Of a DNA stretch of 64,000 nucleotides, positions 44,769 to 52,210 are shown in pieces. The translations under genes and the position numbers were made by a program. The notes under the pieces are model-generated. The model had not been told where the DNA came from. It saw only the letters and a program-made list of their open reading frames with translations, and did not search any database. The stretch's first letter is position 1, and each line of letters opens with the position of its first letter. This DNA comes from Rhizobium mongolense subsp. loessense (GTDB lineage Bacteria > Pseudomonadota > Alphaproteobacteria > Rhizobiales > Rhizobiaceae). The DNA lies in contig NZ_FMTM01000006.1 of assembly GCF_900099775.1 (NCBI RefSeq), forward strand, positions 1 through 64,000, written 5' to 3'.

Positions 44769-45608
44769 CTATTCGGCAGCAACAAGGCGCGCCGAACGCG
44801 TTCCGGATGAAAGACCGCGAACGAGGGTGGCCACGGCCTGGACGGTATCTGCTGTGGCCTTTCCTTCGCTGCTCAGGCTTGTCGCCACCTGATTGACGAT
44901 GGCCGTACCAACCACGACGCCATCGGCGGAGCTGCCGATAACCTTGGCGTGATCGGCAGTCTTGACGCCGAAACCGACACAAACGGGCAGATTGGTATGC
45001 TGCTTGATGCGCCTCACGGCCCCCGAGACCAGCGAAGGATCAGGCAGAGCCGAACCGGTGATGCCGTTCATCGAAACGTAGTAGACAAAACCAGACGTAT
45101 TCTTCAGAACCGTCGGAAGGCGCTTGTCATCGGTCGTCGGCGTTGCCAGACGGATGAAATTGATGCCCTTCCTGATCGCTGGAATGCAAAGTTCGTCATC
45201 CATTTCCGGCGGAAGGTCGACGACGATCAAGCCATCGATGCCTGATGCGAGCGCATCGTCCAGAAACTTCTCGACGCCGTAGATATAGATGGGATTGTAA
45301 TAGCCCATCATCACGATCGGCGTCGTATTGTCACCCTTACGGAAATCGGCTGCCAGCCGCAGCGTCTTCTTGAGCGTCTGTCCGCCCTTTAGCGCGCGCT
45401 GGCCAGCCATCTGGATTGCCGGGCCATCGGCCATCGGATCGGAGAACGGCATGCCGAGTTCGATGACATCGGAACCGGCTTCCGGCAACGCCTTCATGAT
45501 GCCGAGCGAGGTCTCGTAATCCGGGTCGCCGCCCATGAAGTAGGTCACGAGCGCCGGGCGGCCTTCAGCCTTCAGATCGGCAAAGCGTTTATCCATACGT
45601 GCGGTCAT
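44769..45608 (-). CDS. trpA: Tryptophan synthase alpha chain
   Basis: A 279-residue alpha subunit, cleaving indole-3-glycerol phosphate. The catalytic Glu is in DVIELGMPFSDPMADGP and the catalytic Asp in GLIVVDLPPEM. The flexible loop and phosphate site GFGVKTADHAK and ADGVVVGTAIV are present. It begins 3 bp after trpB. Confidence 0.98.
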   Translation of the reverse strand: MTARMDKRFADLKAEGRPALVTYFMGGDPDYETSLGIMKALPEAGSDVIELGMPFSDPMADGPAIQMAGQRALKGGQTLKKTLRLAADFRKGDNTTPIVMMGYYNPIYIYGVEKFLDDALASGIDGLIVVDLPPEMDDELCIPAIRKGINFIRLATPTTDDKRLPTVLKNTSGFVYYVSMNGITGSALPDPSLVSGAVRRIKQHTNLPVCVGFGVKTADHAKVIGSSADGVVVGTAIVNQVATSLSSEGKATADTVQAVATLVRGLSSGTRSARLVAAE

Positions 45609-45611
45609 GAC

Positions 45612-46832
45612 TTACACACCCATTCCCAGAATCTTGCCGACAGTGAAGATGTCCTTGTCGCCGCGGCCGGAGAGGTTCATCAGGATGATCTCGTCCTTGC
45701 CCATTTTCGGCGCGCGCTTGATGACTTCGGCCAGCGCATGCGACGGCTCAAGCGCCGGAATAATGCCCTCGAGGCGGGTCAGCGTCTGGAAGGCATCGAG
45801 CGCCTCGTGGTCCATGATCGGCACGTATTCGACGCGGCCAATATCGTTCAGATAGGAATGCTCGGGGCCGATGCCGGGATAATCGAGGCCGGCCGAAATC
45901 GAGTGGCCCTCCTTGATCTGACCATCGCCGTCCTGGAGCAGATACGTGCGATTGCCGTGAAGGACGCCCGGCGAGCCGGCCGTGATCGAAGCGCAATGCT
46001 CATCGCCTTGCAGGCCCTTGCCGCCGGCTTCGACGCCGACGATCTTTACGCCTTCGTCATCCAGGAACGGATGGAAGATGCCGATTGCATTCGAACCGCC
46101 GCCAACCGCAGCGATGACAAGATCCGGCAGTCGTCCTTCGGCTTCCAGCATCTGCTCCTTGGCTTCCGTGCCGATGACCGCCTGGAAATCGCGAACCATT
46201 TCCGGATAGGGATGCGGACCGGCTGCGGTGCCGATCAGATAGTAGGTGTCATCGACGTTGGTGACCCAGTCACGCAGGGCTTCGTTCATCGCATCCTTCA
46301 GCGTGCCGTGACCTGCCGTCACCGGCTTCACCTCGGCGCCAAGCAGCTTCATGCGGAAAACGTTCGGCGCCTGGCGCTCGACATCCGTCGCGCCCATATA
46401 GACGACGCAGGGAAGGCCAAAGCGGGCGGCGACCGTTGCAGAGGCAACCCCATGCTGGCCCGCGCCGGTTTCAGCGATAATGCGCGTTTTGCCCATGCGC
46501 TTGGCAAGCAGGATCTGGCCGATGCAGTTGTTGATCTTGTGCGAACCCGTGTGGTTAAGCTCTTCGCGCTTGAAATAGATCTTCGCGCCGCCAAGCTCGG
46601 CCGTCAGGCGTTCAGCGAAATAAAGCGGACTCGGGCGGCCGATGTAGTGGCTGCCAAGATGTTTCAATTCCGCCTGGAATTCGGGATCGTCCTTCGCCTT
46701 GTTCCATTCCTCCTGCAGATCGAGGATCAACGGCATCAGCGTTTCGGCGACGAAACGGCCGCCATAGATGCCGAAACGGCCATCCTCATCGGGACCGGAA
46801 CGGAAGGAATTCGGTTTTAGCGTCTGGTTCAC
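45612..46832 (-). CDS. trpB: Tryptophan synthase beta chain
   Basis: A 406-residue PLP-dependent beta subunit. The PLP lysine lies in the sequence LNHTGSHKINN, ETGAGQHGVA is the carboxylate-binding loop and GGGSNAIG the phosphate loop. The GTG at 46832, with GGGAG 6 nt upstream, is chosen over a TTG at 46838 because it gives the family-standard N-terminus and length. It starts 2 bp after the trpF stop. Confidence 0.98.
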   Translation of the reverse strand: MNQTLKPNSFRSGPDEDGRFGIYGGRFVAETLMPLILDLQEEWNKAKDDPEFQAELKHLGSHYIGRPSPLYFAERLTAELGGAKIYFKREELNHTGSHKINNCIGQILLAKRMGKTRIIAETGAGQHGVASATVAARFGLPCVVYMGATDVERQAPNVFRMKLLGAEVKPVTAGHGTLKDAMNEALRDWVTNVDDTYYLIGTAAGPHPYPEMVRDFQAVIGTEAKEQMLEAEGRLPDLVIAAVGGGSNAIGIFHPFLDDEGVKIVGVEAGGKGLQGDEHCASITAGSPGVLHGNRTYLLQDGDGQIKEGHSISAGLDYPGIGPEHSYLNDIGRVEYVPIMDHEALDAFQTLTRLEGIIPALEPSHALAEVIKRAPKMGKDEIILMNLSGRGDKDIFTVGKILGMGV

Positions 46833-46834
46833 TC

Positions 46835-47503
46835 TCAACTCCCTGAGACCGTTTCAGGCTCACAAGCCTTCTCGACCGCGTCGAAAAAATTATCGATCAT
46901 GGCAACGCTCTTCACGCCGGGTGCACTTTCGACGCCGGAGGATACATCGATGCCGGGCGCCTTGGTGATCGTCAGCGCTTCGGCGATGTTGTCCTTGTTC
47001 AGCCCACCGGAAAGCATGTAATCCACGCCATCGTCAAGCCGGCCGAGCAGGCTCCAATCGAAGGAAACCCCGTTGCCGCCGGGCAGTTCCGACCCCTTCG
47101 GTGGCTTGGCGTCGAAGAGAAACCTGTCGGCTATCCCAATATAAGCCTCAACCCGCTTCAGATCATCGGCGCTGCGAACGGAGAAGACCTTCATGATCGC
47201 CAGACCGTAGACAGCCTTTATCGTCAAGACGCGTTCCGGGCTCTCGTTGCCGTGAAGCTGGATCATGTCCGGCTTCAAAAGCGCAACGATTTCATCAAGT
47301 TCGTCGTTAGTCGGATCGACCGTGACGGCGACGATCTTGGCTTTGCCGCGGACAGGATCGGCAAGCTTTCCGGCAACGTCCGGCTCGATATAACGAGGAC
47401 TTTTCTCGAAGAAGATAAAACCGATATAGTTTGCGCCGCGATTCACCGCGCGCTCGATCGCTTCAGCGCTCTTCAGGCCGCAGATTTTGATATCGGGTTT
47501 CAT
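46835..47503 (-). CDS. trpF: Phosphoribosylanthranilate isomerase
   Basis: A 222-residue TIM-barrel isomerase. KICGLKSAEAIE holds the catalytic Cys, and MIQLHGNESPERV and DVSSGVESAPGVK are family motifs with the phosphate site. The frame is open to 47554, but the ATG at 47503 starts right at the conserved barrel (MKPDIKICGL). It is the first gene of trpF-trpB-trpA-accD-folC. No leader peptide or attenuator was found upstream. Confidence 0.97.
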   Translation of the reverse strand: MKPDIKICGLKSAEAIERAVNRGANYIGFIFFEKSPRYIEPDVAGKLADPVRGKAKIVAVTVDPTNDELDEIVALLKPDMIQLHGNESPERVLTIKAVYGLAIMKVFSVRSADDLKRVEAYIGIADRFLFDAKPPKGSELPGGNGVSFDWSLLGRLDDGVDYMLSGGLNKDNIAEALTITKAPGIDVSSGVESAPGVKSVAMIDNFFDAVEKACEPETVSGS

Positions 47504-47579
47504 GGCAGCGAAGTGACACGAAAAGGCAAAAGAGTCGAGCCAATTTGCGACCAAGGCTTAATTTACCGCGGCTAAACGC

Positions 47580-48344
47580 TCAATCAAAGTCGATTGCGTG
47601 AAGTTGGCTTCCGTAGCGTTTCAGCCAGGATTTCGCATCTTCCATATGCGGGCAGAGCTTTTCGCAAAGCGCCCAGAAATGGGGGCCATGATTCATTTCT
47701 CTAAGATGCGCCACTTCGTGGGCCGCCAGATAATCGATCACCGGGGCCGGCGCCATGACGACGCGCCAGGAAAAGCTCAAATTTCCTTCCGACGAGCATG
47801 AGCCCCATCGGCTGCGCGTGTCTTTCATGGAGATCGACTTGATCGGTGCCTTGATCGAACGCGCGTGGAAGTGCGCGAGCCGCTCAAGGTCAGAGCGCGC
47901 CTCCTTCTTCAGAAAGGTTGCGATCCGGCGGCCAAGATGTTCCGGTAGGCCACTGACCTTCAGCACATGCCGGTCGCCGACTATGACTGCCTCGGTCAGG
48001 CCGCGCAGACTGCCGGTATGTTCGATCCGATGCTTGATGCCGCGCAACAGGATCTCGCCGCCATCGTGAAGGGTGTTGTCGACGGAGAACTTTGCCAGTT
48101 TCGTCAACAGCCATCCCTGATGACGGTCGAGGAAGGCGTTGACCTCGCGCTGTGCAAGGCCCTTCGGAACCGTCATTTTCAGCGCCCTGCCGCCGGGCTC
48201 GATGCGTAGCGTAATACGGGTTGCGCGATCATGCTGCTTGATCGTGAGCGGCATCAGCCTGCCTGCGACGTCCAGCGTCCGCGTTTCGGGCGGAGCAGGT
48301 TTTCGCACAGCAGTACGTCGCGGCTTGGAAAGGAGCGGAAACAT
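47580..48344 (-). CDS. YgjP-like M48-family metallopeptidase
   Basis: A 254-residue protein with the zinc motif HEVAHLREMNHGPHFW (HExxH plus downstream His) and the SRWGSCSSEGNLSFSWRVVMAP stretch typical of the YgjP/WLM metallopeptidase (formerly DUF45) family. Substrates are unknown. The frame is open to 48767, but the N-terminal third would then be antisense-like; the ATG at 48344 has AAGG upstream. No signal peptide is seen. Confidence 0.9.
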   Translation of the reverse strand: MFPLLSKPRRTAVRKPAPPETRTLDVAGRLMPLTIKQHDRATRITLRIEPGGRALKMTVPKGLAQREVNAFLDRHQGWLLTKLAKFSVDNTLHDGGEILLRGIKHRIEHTGSLRGLTEAVIVGDRHVLKVSGLPEHLGRRIATFLKKEARSDLERLAHFHARSIKAPIKSISMKDTRSRWGSCSSEGNLSFSWRVVMAPAPVIDYLAAHEVAHLREMNHGPHFWALCEKLCPHMEDAKSWLKRYGSQLHAIDFD

Positions 48345-48387
48345 AAGCGCCTTTTCTATACGATTCGCAACAAATCCGGGCAAAGAA

Positions 48388-48412
48388 AAACCGGCATCGC
48401 TGATGCCGGTTT
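48388..48412 (-). terminator. Rho-independent terminator of the DUF2852 gene
   Basis: A perfect 11-bp stem (48388-48398 with 48402-48412) has a 3-nt loop and is followed on the minus strand by TTCTTTG. It is 20 bp past the stop. Confidence 0.88.
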
Positions 48413-48432
48413 GCTGATCATCTACTGACACG

Positions 48433-48867
48433 TTAAGGCGTCTGAAATTCGGCAACCGGGCCATTATCATCGCGCTTTGTATTCTTTCGGTCGCGCATGA
48501 AACGGTCGAATTCTTCCTGATCCTTGGCGCGACGGAGCTCGCGCATATAGGTATCGAATTCTTCGCGCATTTCGTCGAGCTTACGGCGCTCTTCCTCGAG
48601 GCGGTCAAGCTCGGCCTTCCGCCAATCGTCAAAGGCGACGTTGCCGGTCGAAAAATGCGGGCGGTAGCGGCCATGCGAACGGCGGCAGCCGGCAAAAAAG
48701 CCGTCAGTCGCGTTATTCGCTTCGCGTTTGAAACCGCGAAGGCGCTCGCCGAAGATGATATAGGCAAGCATGGCCAGGCCCAGAGGCCAGAAGACCACGA
48801 AGCCGAGCACCATCAACGCAACGGTAGCCGGAGTCCAATCCGGGCGAAGCAATGCTGACTGGTTCAT
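48433..48867 (-). CDS. DUF2852 domain-containing membrane protein
   Basis: A 144-residue protein with one hydrophobic helix (ATVALMVLGFVVFWPLGLAMLAYIIFG). A charged, predicted coiled-coil tail (WRKAELDRLEEERRKLDEM...) follows. This is the DUF2852 architecture common in rhizobia; the function is unknown. The ATG at 48867 is preferred because the upstream extension is basic and unconserved-looking, and GAGG lies before it. Confidence 0.85.
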   Translation of the reverse strand: MNQSALLRPDWTPATVALMVLGFVVFWPLGLAMLAYIIFGERLRGFKREANNATDGFFAGCRRSHGRYRPHFSTGNVAFDDWRKAELDRLEEERRKLDEMREEFDTYMRELRRAKDQEEFDRFMRDRKNTKRDDNGPVAEFQTP

Positions 48868-49011
48868 CGTGCGGTATCCTCGCTTTCTGCGCCCGGCAGA
48901 ATACCGAACGCTGAAAATCGATGTGGTTACCGCTAGCCAACCCTTCAAGACGATTGCCCGCGAAATCGGACAAGGCCTTGAACAGGCAGGATTAAATCAG
49001 CATCCTCTAAC

Positions 49012-50283
49012 TCAGGCGGATTTGCCGCCCCTGATGACACGCTTTACGCTGAGTTTTCCAGAACGAGAGTGCTCGCGGACGAAATTGACGATACGCGGCG
49101 CGATCTCGCGGCGGAAGCGTGATCCGTTAAAGACGCCGTAGTGGCCGACGTCGGGCTGAAGGTAGTGCATGCGCATGTCGTCGGGGATGTTGACACAGAT
49201 CGTCTGCGCCGCCTTCGTCTGGCCCACACCGGAGATGTCATCGTTCTCACCCTCCACTGTCAGCAGCGCGACATTGCGGATTGCCGCCGGATCGACGCGC
49301 TTGCCACGATGAATCAACTCGCCCTTCGGCAGGGAGTGCTTCATGAACACCTGATCGACCGTTTGCAGGTAGAACTCCGCAGTCAGGTCCATCACGGCAA
49401 GATACTCGTCGTAGAAATCGCGGTGCTTTTCAGGCTCACCGTCGTTCTTCACGAGATGCATGAAGAACTCCTTGTGAGCGACCACGTGCCGGTCGAGGTT
49501 CATAGACATGAAACCCGAAAGCTGCAGGAAACCCGGATAGACGGGGCGCATGAAGCCTGGTTGCGGCCATGGCACATTCATGATGACGTTTTCGGCAAAC
49601 CACGTCAGCGGTCTCTCTTCTGCGAGTTTATTGACCGCTGTCGGATTGATGCGAGTATCGATCGGTCCGCCCATCAGTGTCATTGACGATGGTGACAACG
49701 GGTCGTTTGCCTCTTCCATGACGGCGGCGGCGGCCAGCACAGGCACGGAGGGCTGACATACGGCAATGACGTGCGTATCGGGGCCGAGAAAATGCAGCAT
49801 CTCGATGACATAATCGACATAGTCATCGAAATCGAAAGTGCCGTCCGTCATCGGCACCATGCGGGCATCAACCCAGTCGGTGATGTAGATATCGGCGCTC
49901 GGAAGCAGCGCTTCGACCGTACCGCGAAGCAGCGTTGCATAATGACCGGACATCGGTGCAACGATTAAGATTCGGGGATCGCGGTGACCGGAAGGCGTGT
50001 TGCGCGCAAAATGCAGAAGATTGCAGAAAGCACGCGACCAGACGATCTCTTCACGCACTGCGACCTTGCTGTCGCCGACCACCGTTTCCTTCAGTCCGAA
50101 CTCCGGCTTGCCGTAGCGGCGCGTCGTCCGCTCGAACATCTCGAGACTTGCTGCGATCGTGCGGCCGAACGGCGTCTGCGAAAAAGGATTAAGCGGATTG
50201 GCATAAACAAGCCGCATAGCATCAGCGGCAGCGCGGAACGGCGCCATCGCTGCATGGTTCAATTCATAGAGCTGATAAAACAT
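49012..50283 (-). CDS. phaZ: Intracellular polyhydroxyalkanoate depolymerase
   Basis: A 423-residue PHB depolymerase of the intracellular, short-chain class. The nucleophile is Cys176 in HVIAVCQPSVPVL, where lipases have Ser; the same Cys-type box is known for Ralstonia PhaZ1. The remaining triad residues likely lie in VEGENDDISGV (Asp) and DVGHYGVFNGSRFR (His). It mobilises stored polyhydroxybutyrate. ATG at 50283 has AAAGGTGG upstream; a GTG at 50295 does not. Confidence 0.95.
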   Translation of the reverse strand: MFYQLYELNHAAMAPFRAAADAMRLVYANPLNPFSQTPFGRTIAASLEMFERTTRRYGKPEFGLKETVVGDSKVAVREEIVWSRAFCNLLHFARNTPSGHRDPRILIVAPMSGHYATLLRGTVEALLPSADIYITDWVDARMVPMTDGTFDFDDYVDYVIEMLHFLGPDTHVIAVCQPSVPVLAAAAVMEEANDPLSPSSMTLMGGPIDTRINPTAVNKLAEERPLTWFAENVIMNVPWPQPGFMRPVYPGFLQLSGFMSMNLDRHVVAHKEFFMHLVKNDGEPEKHRDFYDEYLAVMDLTAEFYLQTVDQVFMKHSLPKGELIHRGKRVDPAAIRNVALLTVEGENDDISGVGQTKAAQTICVNIPDDMRMHYLQPDVGHYGVFNGSRFRREIAPRIVNFVREHSRSGKLSVKRVIRGGKSA

Positions 50284-50388
50284 GAGTTGCGCCACCTTTC
50301 TTTTGCCGGAAAGGACAGCGCCGTCAGGCAGGCCATCTACTTCTTTCCATCGTTTGCGGGCACTTCAATTGAGAGTAACAGGCTTATT

Positions 50389-50403
50389 TGTTGCATAGCA
50401 ACA
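50389..50403. promoter_or_regulatory. TGTTGC-ATA-GCAACA palindrome upstream of phaZ
   Basis: A 6-3-6 inverted repeat lies about 105 bp before the phaZ start. PhaR-type regulators of PHB metabolism bind TGC-N3-GCA-type repeats, so this is a candidate PhaR (AniA) site. Assignment is inferred from motif shape and position. Confidence 0.45.
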
Positions 50404-50428
50404 TAGGCATCCGCGTCGCAAAAAGAAA

Positions 50429-50452
50429 TGCCGGGAAAAGTGATTCCCGGCA
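50429..50452 (-). terminator. Rho-independent terminator of the FAH-family gene
   Basis: A perfect 9-bp stem (50429-50437 with 50444-50452) has a 6-nt loop and is followed on the minus strand by TTTCTTTTT. It is about 36 bp after the stop. Confidence 0.88.
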
Positions 50453-50488
50453 AATGATACGCTCACAATTATTAAAGATCGGACAGCT

Positions 50489-51331
50489 TCAGCGATCCGC
50501 GACGAAGGTCTGCTTCTGCGTGCCGAGGCCTTCGATTCCAAGTTCGACGACATCGCCAGCCTTGAGGTAACGCGGCGGCTTCAAACCCATACCCACCCCC
50601 GGTGGCGTACCGGTGGAAATGACATCGCCAGGCTGCAGCGACATGAACTGGCTGAGATAAGAGACCAGATAAGCGACCCCATAGACCATCGTCCTCGACG
50701 AGCCGTTCTGCATCGTCTGGCCGTTGACCTTCAGCCACATGCCGAGGTTCTGCGGATCGGCGATCTCGTCCTTTGTAACGAGCCAGGGCCCAATTGGGCC
50801 AAAGGTGTCGCAGGATTTGCCCTTCGTCCACTGGCCGGAGCGTTCCGTCTGGAATGCGCGCTCCGAGACATCGTTGGAGACGCAATAGCCGGCAACGTAG
50901 TCCAGCGCTTCGGCCTCGGTGACATATTTTGCGGTCTTTCCGATCACAACGCCGAGTTCGACCTCCCAATCAGTCTTTTCGGAACCACGCGGGATGACGA
51001 CGTTGTCGTTAGGACCGACGATCGCGGAGGTGGCTTTCATGAAAATGATCGGTTCCGGCGGAACGGTTGCGCCAGTTTCGGCAGCGTGATCAGAGAAATT
51101 CAGGCCAATACAGATGAATTTGCCGGTGCCTGCAACACAGGCACCAATGCGGCCCGGAGCCAATTCCGGGAGGCTTTTCGCGTCGAGCGCTGCGATTCTT
51201 GCAAGGCCGGCCGGCGAAATCGCCTCACCACCGACGTCGGAAACATGCGCCGAAAGGTCGCGAATCTTGCCATCGGCATCGAGTAGCGCCGGTTTTTCAC
51301 GACCCGGCTCGCCAACGCGCATCAGCTTCAT
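50489..51331 (-). CDS. Fumarylacetoacetate hydrolase family protein
   Basis: A 280-residue FAH-fold protein. The metal-binding set EVELGVVIGK, with FICIGLNFSDHAAE and VSNDVSERAFQ, and GDVISTGTPPGVG are family signatures. Members include ureidoglycolate lyase, acylpyruvases and oxaloacetate decarboxylases; this sequence looks most like the 2-hydroxyhepta-2,4-diene-1,7-dioate isomerase/ureidoglycolate group, but the substrate is not certain. GGAGGAG precedes the ATG. Confidence 0.92.
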   Translation of the reverse strand: MKLMRVGEPGREKPALLDADGKIRDLSAHVSDVGGEAISPAGLARIAALDAKSLPELAPGRIGACVAGTGKFICIGLNFSDHAAETGATVPPEPIIFMKATSAIVGPNDNVVIPRGSEKTDWEVELGVVIGKTAKYVTEAEALDYVAGYCVSNDVSERAFQTERSGQWTKGKSCDTFGPIGPWLVTKDEIADPQNLGMWLKVNGQTMQNGSSRTMVYGVAYLVSYLSQFMSLQPGDVISTGTPPGVGMGLKPPRYLKAGDVVELGIEGLGTQKQTFVADR

Positions 51332-51563
51332 AAAATCTCCTCCTCATCGAAAACGGACTAACATCACGTATGGACCAGTCGACTAAGCGTGTCATTACGG
51401 CTTTTTGCTGAAGCGGTACGCATTGCTAAAAATTTCGCCGGAACTGATTTGGCGCGCCGGATTGAATGAAGTGAGAAACATCTGCGGCAATGGGTTTGCT
51501 TGCAAAGTTCTGTTGGCAGGCAATACATTCGCTCCAACCCCTCAACCACTGTCCGGAAACAAG

Positions 51564-52157
51564 ATGACCGAAGCCAATAGCCGTAGATCCGAATATCCGA
51601 TTGATGCGATGTTTCTCGATCGCTGGTCCCCACGTGCTTTTACCGGCGAAACCATAGCCGAAGAGCAATTGCTAACGATCCTTGATGCAGCTCATTGGGC
51701 GCCGTCTTCCGGCAACCAGCAGCCCTGGCGCTTCATCTACGCCCTTAAGGGCACGGAACATTTCGAGAAGCATCTTAGCCTGCTCGTCGAATCGAACCAG
51801 GAATGGGCAAAGAATGCTTGCGCATTGATCTTTGTTGTCTCTCGCAGTTTCAGCGGCGCTTTCTCGGAGAACAAGCCGCGCTATACGCATTCATTCGACG
51901 CTGGTGCCGCGTGGGGGCATCTCGCCCTTCAGGCACGCTTTTCAGGCTTCTACGCCCATGGCATGGGCGGCATCAAACATGATGAAATCAGGCTAGCCTT
52001 CGCCATTCCGGAAGGCTATCGCGTCGAGGCCGGCATAGCCGTCGGCCGCCTTGGCGACAAGAGCGTTCTGTCAGAGCGCAACCAGGCACGCGAAGTGCCA
52101 AGCCAGCGCATGCCGCTTGCGGAGGTGGCTTTCAACGGAAGATTCATTGCCAATTGA
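51564..52157 (+). CDS. Nitroreductase family protein
   Basis: A 197-residue flavin reductase-like protein. DRWSPRAFTGETI and AAHWAPSSGNQQPWRFI are the FMN-binding signature, and AGAAWGHLALQARFSGFYAHGMGG follows. It most resembles the nitroreductase-family oxidoreductases with NAD(P)H use. The frame is open from 51405, but the extension is poorly like the family; the ATG at 51564 has GGAA upstream. It faces gyrB across a shared terminator. Confidence 0.88.
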   Translation: MTEANSRRSEYPIDAMFLDRWSPRAFTGETIAEEQLLTILDAAHWAPSSGNQQPWRFIYALKGTEHFEKHLSLLVESNQEWAKNACALIFVVSRSFSGAFSENKPRYTHSFDAGAAWGHLALQARFSGFYAHGMGGIKHDEIRLAFAIPEGYRVEAGIAVGRLGDKSVLSERNQAREVPSQRMPLAEVAFNGRFIAN

Positions 52158-52169
52158 TTCTGTCCTAAC

Positions 52170-52196
52170 AAAAAGGCGCCATGAACGCGCCTTTTT
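52170..52196. terminator. Bidirectional rho-independent terminator
   Basis: Perfect 10-bp arms, AAAAAGGCGC (52170-52179) and GCGCCTTTTT (52187-52196), have a 7-nt loop. It serves both the nitroreductase gene (plus) and gyrB (minus, stop 15 bp away). Confidence 0.93.
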
Positions 52197-52210
52197 GCAC
52201 AAGAAATCAA

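Noticed and set aside
45738..46820. A 360-codon open frame on the plus strand
   Set aside because: It is the complement of trpB and shows no family features.
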